From NCBI GenBank assembly GCA_963691705.1, contig OY829541.1, forward strand, positions 10,596,564 to 10,660,563: DNA of 64,000 bases, written 5' to 3'. The stretch is from Viola odorata. Lineage: Eukaryota; Streptophyta; Magnoliopsida; Malpighiales; Violaceae. Below, piece after piece: positions 22,273 to 33,191 of the stretch. Within the stretch, counting starts at the first letter, position 1. Every line of letters begins with the position of its first letter. The notes beneath the pieces are model-generated. The model was not told the origin of the DNA. It searched no databases and worked only from the letters and a program-made list of their open reading frames with translations. Position numbers and translations under genes: made by a program.

Positions 22273-23590
22273 TCAAATTCTAGAATGATATAATTTCAGG
22301 CGAGCAATGTTCCAAGAGTTAGGTAAGGGGGTACCGTCAAGTGTTTCTAGGTGATATGCCCCCTTCCCGATAACGCGGGTGACACGGTATGGGCCCTCCC
22401 AATTTGAGCTGAGTTTCCACATCCGTTGGCCCGCAGCTCGCTTGTCCCTGAGCACCAAGTCTCCCATTTTGAGCAGCCGCTCCTTAACATGTCTGTTGTG
22501 ATACCGCGCCATTTTCCTTTTATAGTGTATTGTTTTCAGGAGGGCTTCCTCGTGTAGCTCAGGCAACGCGTAGAGGTTAGCTCGTAACCTTTCTTCGTTT
22601 AGCTCTTCCTTGAAGTATTCGACCCTTAGACTTAGGGTGCCGATTTCTACAGACGTGACAGCCTTGGTGCCAAAAGCCATATCAAAGGGCGTTTCCCCTG
22701 TGCTAGTTTTAACAGTCATGCGATAGGCCCACATCACATAGGGTAGTTCGTCTGCCCATTTCTTTTTTGAGCCCTCTAAATTTTTCTTGATGCCACTCAG
22801 GATGCTTCGGTTGGCCACCTCTGCCTGGCCGTTAGTCTGGGGATGTGCTACGGAGGAAAACCGTTGTTTAATCTGGAATTCCTCGCATTGTTCCTTGAAG
22901 AAGTTGCTGGTAAATTGCGTCCCGTTGTCGCTGACCAGCACACGAGGTACCCCGAACCGCATGATAACTTGGTACTTAAAGAAGCACCATACTTTCTCAG
23001 TCGTAATGTTGGCTACCGCCTCCGCTTCTGCCCATTTCGTGAAGTAATCCACGGCCACAATTACAAATTTTAGTTGGGATCTTGCCTTAGGAAAAGGGCC
23101 TAAAATGTCGATTCCCCATTTTGCGAAAGGGCAAGGGGCCACGATTTGAGAGATTTCTGTGGCAGGTCGCCGGGGGATTTTAGCAAACTCTTGGCATTTG
23201 TGACATGTTTGCACGAAGTTGTTACAATCCCTGCAGATGGTAGGCCAGTAAAATCCTGACCGAAATACTTGTGCGGCCATGGTGTCGCCTGATACGTGCA
23301 TACCATAGATCCCTTCATGAATCTCCCGCAGGGTGTGGAGGCCTTCCTGTTCGGTTATGCATTTTGCTGCTGGGTGGGAGAAACATCTCCGAATTAGTTC
23401 CCCATCATAGTAGGTGCATCTTGCCGCTTTTTTCAACACTTTTTTCCTTTCTGCATTATCGCTCGGCAACCCGTCGTGCTTTAGGAATTTGACCACAGGG
23501 ATTCTCCAGTCCTTTTCAATTTCTTCTACACACAGCGACAACTGCTCCTCCATAAAGGATGGTACTGACATTTCCTCATAATACACGTCC
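22273..23590 (-). pseudogene. Tat integrase
   Basis: Minus-strand frame, open from 23709 to the stop at 22273. Zinc-binding H-H-C-C: REIHEGIYGMH, then CHKCQEF. Catalytic core: D in KWGIDILGPFP, D in VLVSDNGTQFTS and E in NGQAEVANRS, i.e. all three DDE acids are present. The C-terminal part has GDLVLRD and the GPYRVTRVIGKGAY motif of gypsy integrases, ends IARLKLYHSRI, and has no chromodomain, as in Tat. This segment has no internal stop, but its polyprotein upstream is broken so it cannot be made normally. Confidence 0.9.
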
Positions 23591-24115
23591 TCTGGTATAG
23601 TCACCTCCTGATTGGCTGCCATTTTGGCGAGGTTGTCTGCCTCGGCATTGTCCTCTCGGGGGATGTGTTCAAAAGTGACGTGTATGCCGCTTTGTTCTAT
23701 TTCCATCAACTCTCATTTTACTTTTGAGAGGTACTGCACCATGACGGGCTCTCTGGCTTGGGAGTGTCCCAAGACTTGGTCTATCACTAGTTTGGAGTCG
23801 CCACGTATTTTCAATCATAGGGCTCCTGCCGCCGCGTCGCGCTCAGCTTCAGTGGAGAGGTTTCTTCCTATCCTGAGCCCGGCTAATAATGGTTCATACT
23901 CTGCTGCGTTATTAGATAATGGTTGTAGGATTCTTATGGCATGCCGCACCTGTATATCGTGTGGCCCAATCATATAAATACCGGCTCCTGCCAGTTCTTG
24001 ATTTTTAGCGCCATCCACGTAGATAACCCATGAGTCCGCATAGGCCTCCAGGGGTGGGAGCTTTGCACTATTTTCTTCCTCTTCAAGCGGCTCCGCCACA
24101 GGATCCCTGGCAAAG
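23591..24115 (-). pseudogene. second (archaeal-type) RNase H of the Tat element
   Basis: WVIYVDGAKNQELAGAGIYM carries the first catalytic D; NNAAEYEPLLAGLRI the E; then a D in IRGDSKLVIDQVLG and a last acidic block REDNAEADNLAKMA. In-frame stops interrupt it near 23815 and 23712. Presence of a second RNase H next to integrase is diagnostic of Tat/Ogre-lineage gypsy elements. Confidence 0.88.
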
Positions 24116-26230
24116 GTACACTCGGCAATAAAGTCCGCTAGGACCTGGGCTTTTATAGATGGTCGAGCCTTGTATTGTAATCCGTACTGCTCAAGCTCGA
24201 TTGCCTAGATCAGCATCCTTCCAGAGGACTCTGGTTTCCTGAAGATTCTCTTCAAGGGCTGATCTGTAAGCACGATAACTGGGTGGGCCTGGAAGTACCT
24301 ATCCATCTTTCGCGTGGATTGTATCAGGGCGAATGGCACCTTCTCGATGTGGGCGTATCGCACCTCGGCATCCTTTAACACATGACTGACAAAGAAGACG
24401 GGGCGGTGGGTGTGGTTGTCCTCCTATACTAGGACAACATTGACTACTTCATCCGCAACACCGAGATATAGGAATAGGGTGTCGCCTGGTTCTGGTCGCG
24501 TTAACACCAAATTGGACGATAAGTAGGTTTTCAAACCTATGAACGCTTCTTCGCATTCTTGCGTCCATCTAAAAGGAGCCTTTCTGCGTATGACCTTGAA
24601 GAACGGCAGGCATCTCTCGCCCTGTTTAGAGATGAAGCGTCCTAAAGCGATGATGCGTCCGATCAATCTTTGGACCTCTTGGATGGTTCGTGGTGACGCC
24701 ATGTCATAGATGGCCTTGATCTTTGACGGGTTTGGCTGGATGCCTTTCTATCTTACCACGTACCCCAAAAATTTACCCGTCTGAAATGCGAACATGCATT
24801 TGTGAGGGTTCAGTTTCATTTTGCATCCCTTTAACGTGCCAAACACCTCCCGTAAGTCTTCCAGATGGTCACTAAAGCTTCGGCTCTTGACCAGTAAGTC
24901 GTCTACGTAGGCTTCTACGTTTTTTCAGATTTGCCTCTCGAACACTTTGTTTGCCATGCGCTGGAAAGTTGCCCCAGTATTCTTAAATCTGAACGGCATC
25001 ACCGTGTAACAATAGGTAGCTTTTGGGGTTATGAATGCCATTTTTTCTTCGTCCTCTCTTGCCATGGGGATCTGATGGTATCCGGAGTTGGCATCCAAAG
25101 AACTCAAGTATGCGTATCCAGCGGCTTGATCGACTAACTGATCAATTCTAGGGAGCGGATAACAGTCTTTGGGGCAGGCGTCGTTTAGGTCAGTGAAATC
25201 GATGCACATGCGCCAGTCTCCGTTGGGCTTCGTAACTAGGACGGGGTTGGCTAGCCAGGTAGGGTATTGAACCTCTCGAATGAATCCTGCGTCGAGGAGT
25301 TTTGTTACCTCATTGTCAATAGCCATTGTCTTCTCCGCGGAAAATGCTCGCCGCTTCTGTTGAACTGGCATGGAACGCGGATTGACATTAAGTCGATGTT
25401 CTGCTACCCCCTTGGAGATGCCAGGCATGTCCGCTGGTTTCCAGGCGAACTCTCCCCTACACTTGTTCAACAGTCGGGCTAGTTGTGCACTCTCCTCCGG
25501 GGTCAATTTTTCACTAACTAAGAAACTTGCCTCTCTATTACCGTCGACGGGGACGAGCACCATCGTATCTACCGGTTGGGTGCGCTTTTCATCCCTTTGG
25601 TCGTAGGGATCTGCCGACACACATACGTACTGGTTACAACTTTTTTGAGTCATGAGCAAATAGCACTCGGCGGCTAGCTTTTGGTCGCCCTTGATTGACA
25701 CCACTCCTTCCCAAGAGGGATATTTTACCCTGAGGTGTTTTTGAGATATCGTTTCCCCGAAGCGATTGAGGAATGGCCACCCTAGAATGGCGTTATAAGG
25801 TAGAGTGAGGTCTACGACTAAGAACAACAACTCTTTTGATCGCTTGGACATGTCTTCCCTAAAGTACACAGGCAACACTGTGACTCCAGCTACAGGTATA
25901 GGAACACCGTCCACTCCAATGATTGGTTTCTTGCAGGGTGCCAATTCATCGGCAGGGCGCTTCATAAGGTTATACGCTTCCAGTGAAAATAGATTTACCG
26001 CACCCCTTTCGTCTTCTTTGGAGAAGGATAACACCATCCTGTCTAGCATATCTATCGCTTTTTTTTTTGCGGGCTGGCTTTCTAGTTTCCGTTTCTCTCC
26101 AGCGCCGAGTATCGCTTGGGTGGGCTCGTCGAGGTATGATGTGCCACCGGCAATGATGTTGATAATGGGAATATCTCCGTCATGAATCGTTAACTCTTCT
26201 TTCCCCCTTCCACTAGAGGTCCCGCTGCTA
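24116..26230 (-). pseudogene. Tat protease (active site deleted), reverse transcriptase and first RNase H
   Basis: Order on the minus strand: INIIAGG spacer; protease remnant (NLFSLEAYNLM ... PYNAILGWPFLN); RT with VTKPNGDWRMCIDFTDLNDA and LSSLDANSGYHQIP; YVDD at 24898-24909; connection/RNase H (ALGRFISKQGERCLPFF, then HTHRPVFFVSHVL). The protease lacks the D(T/S)G block: DERGAV runs straight into NLFSLEA in frame. A TGA at 24925-24927 stands five codons before YVDD, and further stops follow near 24750, 24424 and 24208. Overall a dead copy of a normally single pol frame. Confidence 0.9.
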
Positions 26231-26236
26231 CCGGGT

Positions 26237-26261
26237 GGGGGGGGGGGGGGGGGGGGGGGGG
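26237..26261 (+). repeat. 25-base poly-G run
   Basis: Uninterrupted G tract (poly-C on the coding strand) in the linker between gag and protease, which would read as polyproline. Length may be uncertain in an assembly. Confidence 0.9.
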
Positions 26262-26369
26262 TGAAGGCACTAGTCGGTTACCCGATGCCCTGCGCGTGGG
26301 GTTGCCTCTGGCTTATTCTCTTACTTTGGTGGCGAATTCTCCGAGGTAACCTTCTTCTAACAAACGCTC

Positions 26370-28070
26370 TATCACTAACTTCAATTATCTACATACATCG
26401 GTGGAGTGTCCTCTGGCCTTGTGGAATTTGCAGAAAGCATTTTCCCTTCCTCCCATGATCACTCCCGGCTTCACAGGGGCTGGATAACGGATGGGCAGGT
26501 TCCGCTGCTGAATAATTGCTAAGATCTCCGCCCGCTGAAGTATAAGGGAAGGAAGGTCGGGGTCATAGATTCGACCCTTAAGCGGGTCCGTTTGTCGCTG
26601 AGCGTTCGAGCCACCGGTTCTTCCTCTAGAAAAGTTACCTTTCTGTCGATTCAATGCCTTGGGGATGTGATCTTTCCACTGGGAATATTCGTCACCAGGA
26701 TGAGTGTCGTGGGTTACACTAGCCTGAGTGGCGGGGACGAGAGGCGCGTTCCGCGGCATGTTTCACATTCTATCTCTATATTCCTCCTCTTCCATTCTCG
26801 CATAGTTGTGAGCCTTTAACCTTAACGCATCTAAGGTTGTCGGGGGATCCACCATTAACGTGTCCCTCAACTTTTTGTATCCGCAGTTTTGCTTCAAGGC
26901 CTCTATGGCAAAATCAATAGTAATACCTGGTGTCAACGACATTTCCTTGTCGAAACGACCGAGATAGCCTTTTAAAGATTCTTCTGGCTTCCTGTGTATG
27001 TCGAACAAGGTTACGGCAGACTTCCGGATGGGGATAGCTGTGCTGAGGCGACTCTTAAACTTAGCCTCTAGCTGTAAGAAATTATCAATCGACCGGGCAG
27101 GGAGTCCTTCAAACCAGAGGCGGGCTACCCCTGACAACGTCATGATGAATATTTGACACAATGCCGCGTCGTTGTGCGTCTGGAATTGCACAAAATCTTT
27201 CACCTTGTTGAGGTGGGAGATGGGATCTGTAGTGCCATCGTACGACTCTGTAGGGAGCTTAACGTGTCGACTGACCCTATGACGTCTTATACGATGGCTG
27301 AACAGATGACCTGAGGTGTCGTCTAGGATTTCACGGTCATGACGAGGCGAAAAAATTTCAAAGTGGCATTTGTGCCCTCGAGGCTCGGGGGTACATTGTT
27401 GCCTAGGGGATCGACTGTGACTCTTAGGTGAATGGGTTCGATGTCTTCTACTGCTCGATCTTTCACTTCGCTCAAGAGACATTTCTCTGTCTGCCTTCTC
27501 TATTCTACCGTCCCAACGTTCTCTATAGTCTTCCTGCTGTCGTTCTACTTGGGAGATGGGAACTCGCGGCGCTTGCGGTATGTAAGGCTCTACCCGTCCG
27601 TCGGCAAGTTGTACAAAGCTGAATGGCGTACTCAACGCAGGTAAAGTTGGAGGAACGCTCACATACCGCCGAGGCGACATCGGTCGATCGGTAATGATAT
27701 ACGGGGTGAAAACAAACTGAGAAGGCACGCTCGATCCAGGAACACTGGAAGTAAACCCTGCTGCCAGCTCAGTCAAGTAATCTAGCTGAGCACGAAGGGC
27801 CAAGATTGAACTTGCCAAAGGATTGTTGGCACCATCCATTCCAGAACCTGTAGGAGGGGGAATGGAATGACTAGATCCGGCCATCTGATAAAATGGGGCA
27901 GCTGTTTGGGAAAGTGACGTGTTTCCTGTCAGTCCAAAAAGGAAGTCCGTCTGCGCCGAGAAAGCTCCATGCGATGTGGTGAAGATACTAGACGAAGACG
28001 TAGGAAAAAATTCCCTACGAGTGTGGGTACTGCGAGAGTGAGGGGGTGTAGATTCTGAATCTGAGGCCAT
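26370..28070 (-). pseudogene. Tat gag
   Basis: Starts MASDSESTPPHSRSTHTRRE at 28070 on the minus strand. After a Ser/Pro/Arg-rich N-terminus comes the retrotransposon gag domain (DPISHLNKVKDFVQFQTHND, then LPARSIDNFLQLEAKFKSRL, then KPEESLKGYLGRFDKEM). A TGA at 26763-26765 splits off the end, which holds the Tat-type knuckle FCKFHKARGHSTDVC and then a TAA near 26382. A further stop lies near 26320 before the poly-C run. Confidence 0.9.
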
Positions 28071-28154
28071 GATCCTTCAATTCCCAGAAAGAATAGAGCT
28101 TGGTTATCAAGGAAGCTCACTTAATTAACCAAGACTCTCAATGAAAGCACCATT
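28071..28154 (-). other. leader and primer-binding-site region of the Tat element
   Basis: Reading away from the 5' LTR on the minus strand the first bases are AATGGTGCTTTCATTGAGAG, a likely tRNA primer-binding site by position; I do not assign the tRNA. The gag ATG follows within 85 bp. Confidence 0.6.
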
Positions 28155-28669
28155 TGATAAGAGTCCGAGGTTCGTCGAGTAGGATCGGCCAAAGTGGGGC
28201 TGGTCGGGAACACTGTTCCGGTTGTCTTCGTCACCTTCAAAGCGCCGGAGGGGGTCTCCGACGTAAACACTCCGATGCTTAAGTTAGTACGAGTGGTGAA
28301 AATGGTAGGGGTTCAGCACGTTGTCTTAGGCTTACCCTTTTGCTTTGAATGGTGGGGGTATTTATAGGCAAAGGAAGGGCCTTGCCGACAACGGGTAGGT
28401 GTTACCTTTAGTAGATGTCGCTCGGGTGCTAGAAAGTGACGTTATACAGGGTGACGTCACACGGAGTGACGTCATATGTGACCTGGGATGGGATGACGTC
28501 GTGCCGATGTCGCGTGAGATCCCCCCGTTGATGTCGACCATCCCAGAACTTGCTGCCAGGCTAGGGGCGGCAGGAACAGCACCAGGACACTGCGGATGTC
28601 TACAGTGCTCCAACCATGTCGCCGGGTGAGAAGGCGGGAATGCCTCTAAAGTCGTGTCAATAGTTATCA
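28155..28669 (-). repeat. 5' LTR of the Tat gypsy element
   Basis: 515 bp. On the minus strand the TATA box TATAAATA lies at 28366-28359, in agreement with gag-pol orientation. Confidence 0.93.
28437..28500 (-). promoter_or_regulatory. cluster of TGACG (as-1/CRE-like) motifs upstream of the Tat LTR TATA box
   Basis: TGACGT at 28437, GTGACGTCAC at 28451-28460, TGACGTCA at 28467-28474 and TGACGTC at 28494-28500, 70-135 bp upstream of the TATA box in the direction of transcription. The 3' LTR keeps the same four sites (14035, 14050, 14065, 14092; the last is TGACGC). Plant TGA-type bZIP factors bind such sites; the role here is inferred. Confidence 0.5.
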
Positions 28670-28674
28670 GAAGC

Positions 28675-29150
28675 TAAAGACAAGAACACTACTTGTGAGC
28701 CTTGTGTAAATTCTACTAAAGAAGTGGTAGAATTAAAAGAAAATATTAGAATTCTTAAAACCGCTCTAGCTAAATATATTCAAAGCAACCACACTTTAAA
28801 TGATTTTTTGGATGTCCAAAAGAGAAGTGGTGATAAAAGTGGTCTTGGATATAATTGCTCCACAAGTAGGAATTATTTCAAGAAATTATTTGTTAAATCT
28901 AGCTCTTCTAATTTGAATGCTAGTTCTTCTAAACCTTCACATGCTAAGCCTAAATACAAATGTAGCTATTGTAATAAATTTGGTTATTTATCTTATTTTT
29001 GCTATATTCGTAGGGGGCTTATTTTTGCAAAATAAATTTGGGTACCTAAGGGTACACTTGCTAACATGGAAGGACCCAAATGTGTTTGGGTACCAAAAGC
29101 AACATAATTTGTTTTGTAGGTATGCCAAAAAATGGTAATTGAATACCGGG
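28675..29150 (+). pseudogene. Copia gag, 3' part, and scrap resembling protease start
   Basis: Continues the gag frame right after the target duplication: EAKDKNTTCEPCVNS..., helical stretch ENIRILKTALAKYI, Ser/Lys-rich linker and a second knuckle KYKCSYCNKFGYLSYFC in which the His is replaced. A TAA near 29034, then VWVPKAT-like remnants and a stretch similar to the L-D-S-G-C-S-R start of Copia protease (here L-N-T-G-C-S-R, near 29140). Nothing of pol follows. Confidence 0.8.
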
Positions 29151-29787
29151 TGTTCGCGGTACTTCGTTAAAGGAAATATGACCTTAGGCCACAAATCTTT
29201 GGTATTGGTAAAATCGGTCATTTCCTTTCTAATTTTTGGCAATATGATATGACATATATGATTTATTTTTATATTTTAAACTATTGTCATACATTGTTTA
29301 AATATTTGTGCATAACTTGTTTATTTAGAAACACATCTTTTATGCTTTTTCGATGATCCTTTCCTACCCTTGTAATTTCTTGAACCTAATTACTATGGAT
29401 TGGATAATTGTTGCTTCCTCTTTTCATATACTCCATGTTTTTACATTTGAATTGTATTCTTTTTCCATGCATTAATTGGTTTATTAATTGGTAGTTTATC
29501 CCTTTTTGTTAATGATAAAGGGGGAGAAAGATGTATATGTGGGAGAAGATATATGGGAGAAATTAGGGGAGTAAGTTTAAAACTTTGCTATGCTCTGTGT
29601 GCAACTAACATTTTATGTAGGGGGAGCATTGAGGCTTCTTGATTAAATTGGTAGCATATCGATAGGAGGAGCATTTCGGCAAAGATATAGGGGGAGTAAA
29701 TTCTTCTCTTTTTGAACTTTAATTTAAATTGCATGTTCATATTGTTTTAAATTAATTTGTGGTTGTCATCATCAAAAATGGGGAGAT
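29151..29787 (+). other. 3' untranslated region of the Copia element with repeated polypurine tracts
   Basis: AGGGGGAG-type tracts occur near 29518, 29620 and 29690, and the terminal polypurine tract AAAAATGGGGAGA (29775-29786) abuts the 3' LTR. Multiple internal purine tracts are a trait of SIRE-like Copia. The pol gene is missing between here and gag. Confidence 0.7.
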
Positions 29788-30916
29788 TGTTGGCCCAAGA
29801 GGCATTAATCCTATTTTGATGAATTATAGACACACAAATTAATTTGTATACTAATGCAATTTTAAGTTAATGTGTTTGTAGTTTGCAATCGTGACAACAA
29901 AAGAGCAACGAAGCAATTATCGCAAGCTCAAGATCAAGTGTACATTAGGGATTTAAATATGTAAGTATGATTCTATCTAACACTTAATTTATGTTCGATA
30001 TACCTCAAGAAAAATGTGTCAAATTTTTTTACGTGAAAATGAATATTAAAAATAAAGAAATAGGCAAAATCGTGCCTGGAGGTATACCTCTAGAAACTGG
30101 AGGTCCCTGGAGGTATACCGCCAGAGGCATAGAGATATACCGCCAGAGGCTGGAGGTATACCGCCAGAAAATCCAATTTTATGTCTTTCCTTGTCGAAGC
30201 TAGTGGCATACCGCCAGAGACCTAGAGGTATACCGCCAGACACTACAGACAAGAATAACGGCTAGTTTTTGGCTCCAACAGCCATAAACGGTCATCAAAC
30301 TATTAGACAATATATATACTCATCTAAGATGAGTTATAACAAAACAAGAAAGCATTTACAAGTTGCACATACACAAATTACATTTACAAACTCTTTTAAT
30401 CAAAATTTTACAACGCAAGCTTCGCATATCGGTTTTCAACCATTTTTGCGTCTTTCAATTCGAGTTTGTATTGCTCTCTTCTTGAGGTAATATTGTTCAT
30501 TTATTAGTGTTATTATGAATCATACACTTATTATTTATACACCAATTCTTTGTTGTAAATATTATCAATTCAATTGTGAAGCTCATTAAGTTCTTGTCCT
30601 GTAAAGAGAACTAGGTTGTGCATTCCTTACCTTGAAAGAGGATCGTGTTAAGGTTGTGGTTGACCTCGAAAAAACCATGGATTGTAAGGTTGTGAGCTAA
30701 ACCGGTTAAAGCTCAAGTTAATAGCGAAGTGTTCATTGATTAGAAAATCCTAAAGGTGAAGCCTTAGGTAGTGAAGTACAATTCGGTTTAGGAATTGGAA
30801 CCACTATAACTCTTGGTGTCTTTGTTATTTTTCCTTACATTTTGTGTGTGAAATTTTATTGCCTATTCACCCCCCCCCCCCCCCCCCCCCTCTAGGCCGG
30901 GATTATTGTTTTATCA
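29788..30916 (+). repeat. 3' LTR of the Copia element
   Basis: 1,129 bp starting TGTTGGCCC. It has five or more GGTATACCGCCAGA units (30074-30242), and a 21-C run (30870-30890) where the 5' LTR has a shorter interrupted one. TATA box near 30310. Confidence 0.92.
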
Positions 30917-30921
30917 TTATC

Positions 30922-31309
30922 TAGATCGTAACTTGAGTTGCATTTGATATTAGTCAAGAATATAGTCGCTTAGTTCTAAATAATGTATGTGTGGTAGCCT
31001 TTCATTCAATGCGGGCCATTTATCGTGACTTGAGTATTAAATGAACTGGAAATTTGTCAGAGTAGGTAAGGTATTTAAGATAGGATTAAAATTCTTATCT
31101 TTAAAGATAGAAATCTATATTTACGCAATATCCTAGGAGATGCGATATCGTGTAATCTTTGATCGTTAGTGTGCTCTATTGGTGTGAATGATTCCTCCTG
31201 TATATCGTGTGCTTTGTTGTCAATCATGAGACCATAATCGTGTAAAATCTCTGATCGCGTATCGATGTCGTCAAAACTAATTAAGAAATTCAACTTAAAA
31301 TAGTCCACA
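30922..31309. other. intergenic spacer
   Basis: No gene or element recognised. Confidence 0.5.
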
Positions 31310-31880
31310 AATGGCTTGTAGATAGTCGTAAGAGGTTTATCCTTAGGGATACAACAGTTGATTTATGTATTCCATGATTAACCAGTGTAGATTACTTTGG
31401 TTGTTAAAAGCAAAAATTCTGAAAACAAGTAAAACTGGCAAAAAGTTTATTGGCCAAAGAAAGATGATTAGAGGTGGTGAAAACAGTTATGAGAAAGTTC
31501 CTGATAAGAGCATCAACGAGTTATGTTTCTAGTATTTAGATCATTGATTCAATGATATCCATCCATATTTTACAGAATTGCTATAGAACTCAGGTATACT
31601 TCTTAGAATTCCTAATTCCCTCCTATATCAAATTATCAAAAGAGGCACTCTATTAGACAATCCTAACTAAACAACACCTTACTAGTTAAAGGGTTTACTA
31701 ATTTGATTGATAAAGAAAAGGGGAAGACAGCTCTCAACTCAAGATCCTCGGTTGTCAATCGGGACTGAATTAGATCACTTATTTTTTCTAACCTTCGCGA
31801 GATTAGTTGTCTACTTTTATCTATCTAATTTGAGGATCCTCGGTTGTCAATCGGGACTTGAATTACATCACTTATTTTTT
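31310..31880 (+). repeat. dispersed repeat, copy 1 (shared with 60950-61530)
   Basis: Shares a series of blocks with 60950-61530 in the same order: CTTGTAGATAGT..AAGAGG near the start, ATTGCTATAGAAC, TAGACAATCCTAAC.AAACAAC, GGTTAAAGGGTTTA and CCTCGGTTGTCAATCGGG. The last block is tandemly duplicated here (31747-31766 and 31840-31859). No coding potential; probably an eroded retroelement. Confidence 0.65.
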
Positions 31881-32147
31881 TGTAATTAAAATATATGGTT
31901 GGTATAATAAAATCAAAGTTATTATGTTTTATTTGTATCACGATTAAAATGAAAACCTTGTTTTGAATTTTTTATTTAGTTGTATATAAGAGAAAACAGC
32001 AAGCAACTAAGCCATAATTTATATTAGCTAAGCAGCTCCGAGATATTACTAAAGAAAAAAAGCTCAATATTAGTTAGTGCGGCATGAAACCAAAAGTAGT
32101 GTGCATTATTAAGACTTAAGGGCCATATTGGTCATAGCATCTGCAAC

Positions 32148-33183
32148 CAGGGATGGATCCAGCCCTAGGCCAGGGGGCGGAATGAAAAAAAAAATTATAC
32201 ACTCTCAAGCCCAGCCCAAAGCTCATATGACCGAACCCAACCCATACTCAAACCCTCCTCATTTCCCCCCTGCATCTCAAAATCCACCTCTACAAAATCA
32301 ATTTCCCAAATCCCCCTGCATCTCAAAAGCTGATTCCAATCCGTTCCCACCAAAACTGCCGTCAGTCACCATCACTACCATCCCCTCATTCGTCAACCAC
32401 CACCAAACCTTCAGACCACATCCACAACCAAACCACCGAACTCATCACCAAATCAAATCCAATTACCACCACCAATCAATGCCCTCACTTCACCCAAAAC
32501 AACCCCACCCGATCCACCTAAATTCCAGCTGGCTGCATCACAACCAAAATCCGGTCCGGTCGTCAAAAATAAGAAAAAGAAAAGAAATAGAAATAGAGAA
32601 GAGGAGAGTGAGATCGCCGAAGAAAATAAAAAAAAAGGGAAAAGGAGAGAGTGAGATGTCGTGGTGAGGGAAGGAATGAGGAAAGAAAGAAATAAAAAAT
32701 AGAAAGAAAGAAGAAAGATAAAAAAGGAGAAAAGAGTGAGATTGTGTCGTTGAAAAACAAAAAGGAAAGAAAGAGAGAGAGAGTGAGGTCGGAGGAAAGT
32801 GAAGAAAGAAAGAAAAGAAAAAAGAAAGAAAAGGAAAAGAAAAAAGAAAAGAAAAGAGAGGGGTTGGGCTTCAGCCTAACCCAAGAAAATTAAAACTCGT
32901 AGAGAATTATATAAGGATATCAAAAAATAAAAACTCGTAAAGAACAATTGTAAAAAGTACGTATATTGTATGAATTCTAATGTATAATTAATTTTTTTCT
33001 ATATTGTCTTATTATTTATCTAAATATTTGTTATTTAGTGACGGATACAAATACTTTTAAGCATTTTTCTAATTTTTCGTTAGCTCGTTTGTCTTCCCTT
33101 TAAAATACTCAAAAAATATATATTTCGGGGCTCTACCCTCGAACCCCCGCCCCTCCTGAATTCAAATCCTGGATCCGTCCCTA
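32148..33183. mobile_element. hAT-type element, same family as 901-1468 (1,036 bp)
   Basis: Ends CAGGGATGGATCCAG and GGATCCGTCCCTA, flanked by a perfect 8-bp duplication tctgcaac (32140-32147 and 33184-33191). The right 120 bp match the other copy. The interior has a Pro/Asn-rich frame (32128-32667) and then 300 bp of purine-only AAAGAAAG repeats; neither looks like a gene. Confidence 0.82.
32560..32880 (+). repeat. GA/AAAG-rich purine tract
   Basis: About 320 bp of nearly pure purine sequence (GAAAGAAAG types) inside the hAT element. Confidence 0.8.
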
Positions 33184-33191
33184 TCTGCAAC

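Larger units (their letters stand above)
13752..28669 (-). mobile_element. Ty3-gypsy retrotransposon, Tat lineage, with three antisense ORF units
   Basis: LTRs 28155-28669 (5') and 13752-14268 (3') with inverted termini TGATAA/TTATCA; target duplication gaagc at 13747-13751 and 28670-28674, inside Copia gag. On the minus strand: gag, protease, RT, RNase H, a second archaeal-type RNase H, integrase without chromodomain. The second RNase H defines the Tat group. Between integrase and 3' LTR are 8 kb with genes on the opposite strand, longer than gag-pol itself. The LTRs differ by roughly 25 substitutions by eye, mostly transitions. All coding parts carry stops. Confidence 0.95.
11210..30916 (+). 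mobile_element. Ty1-copia LTR retrotransposon, pol-deleted, split by a nested gypsy element
   Basis: Two LTRs (11210-12304 and 29788-30916) bound the element, with a perfect 5-bp duplication ttatc at 11205-11209 and 30917-30921. The 3' LTR starts TGTTGG and ends ...TATCA; the 5' LTR's first base is mutated to A. Interior order on the plus strand is PBS-like site, gag, (nested gypsy), rest of gag, a scrap resembling the start of protease, then a 3' region with several AGGGGGAG tracts and a polypurine tract. Integrase, RT and RNase H are absent, so it could only move in trans. The long gag with two CCHC-like knuckles and multiple internal polypurine tracts resemble SIRE/Maximus-type Copia (family knowledge). 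About 4.8 kb without the nested element. Confidence 0.93.

Noticed and set aside
22787..23977. Plus-strand ORFs over the integrase and RNase H region
   Set aside because: Shadows of the real minus-strand pol frame.
32128..32667. 179-aa Pro/Asn-rich ORF
   Set aside because: It starts outside and runs into the hAT-type element, low-complexity, ends in a purine repeat.
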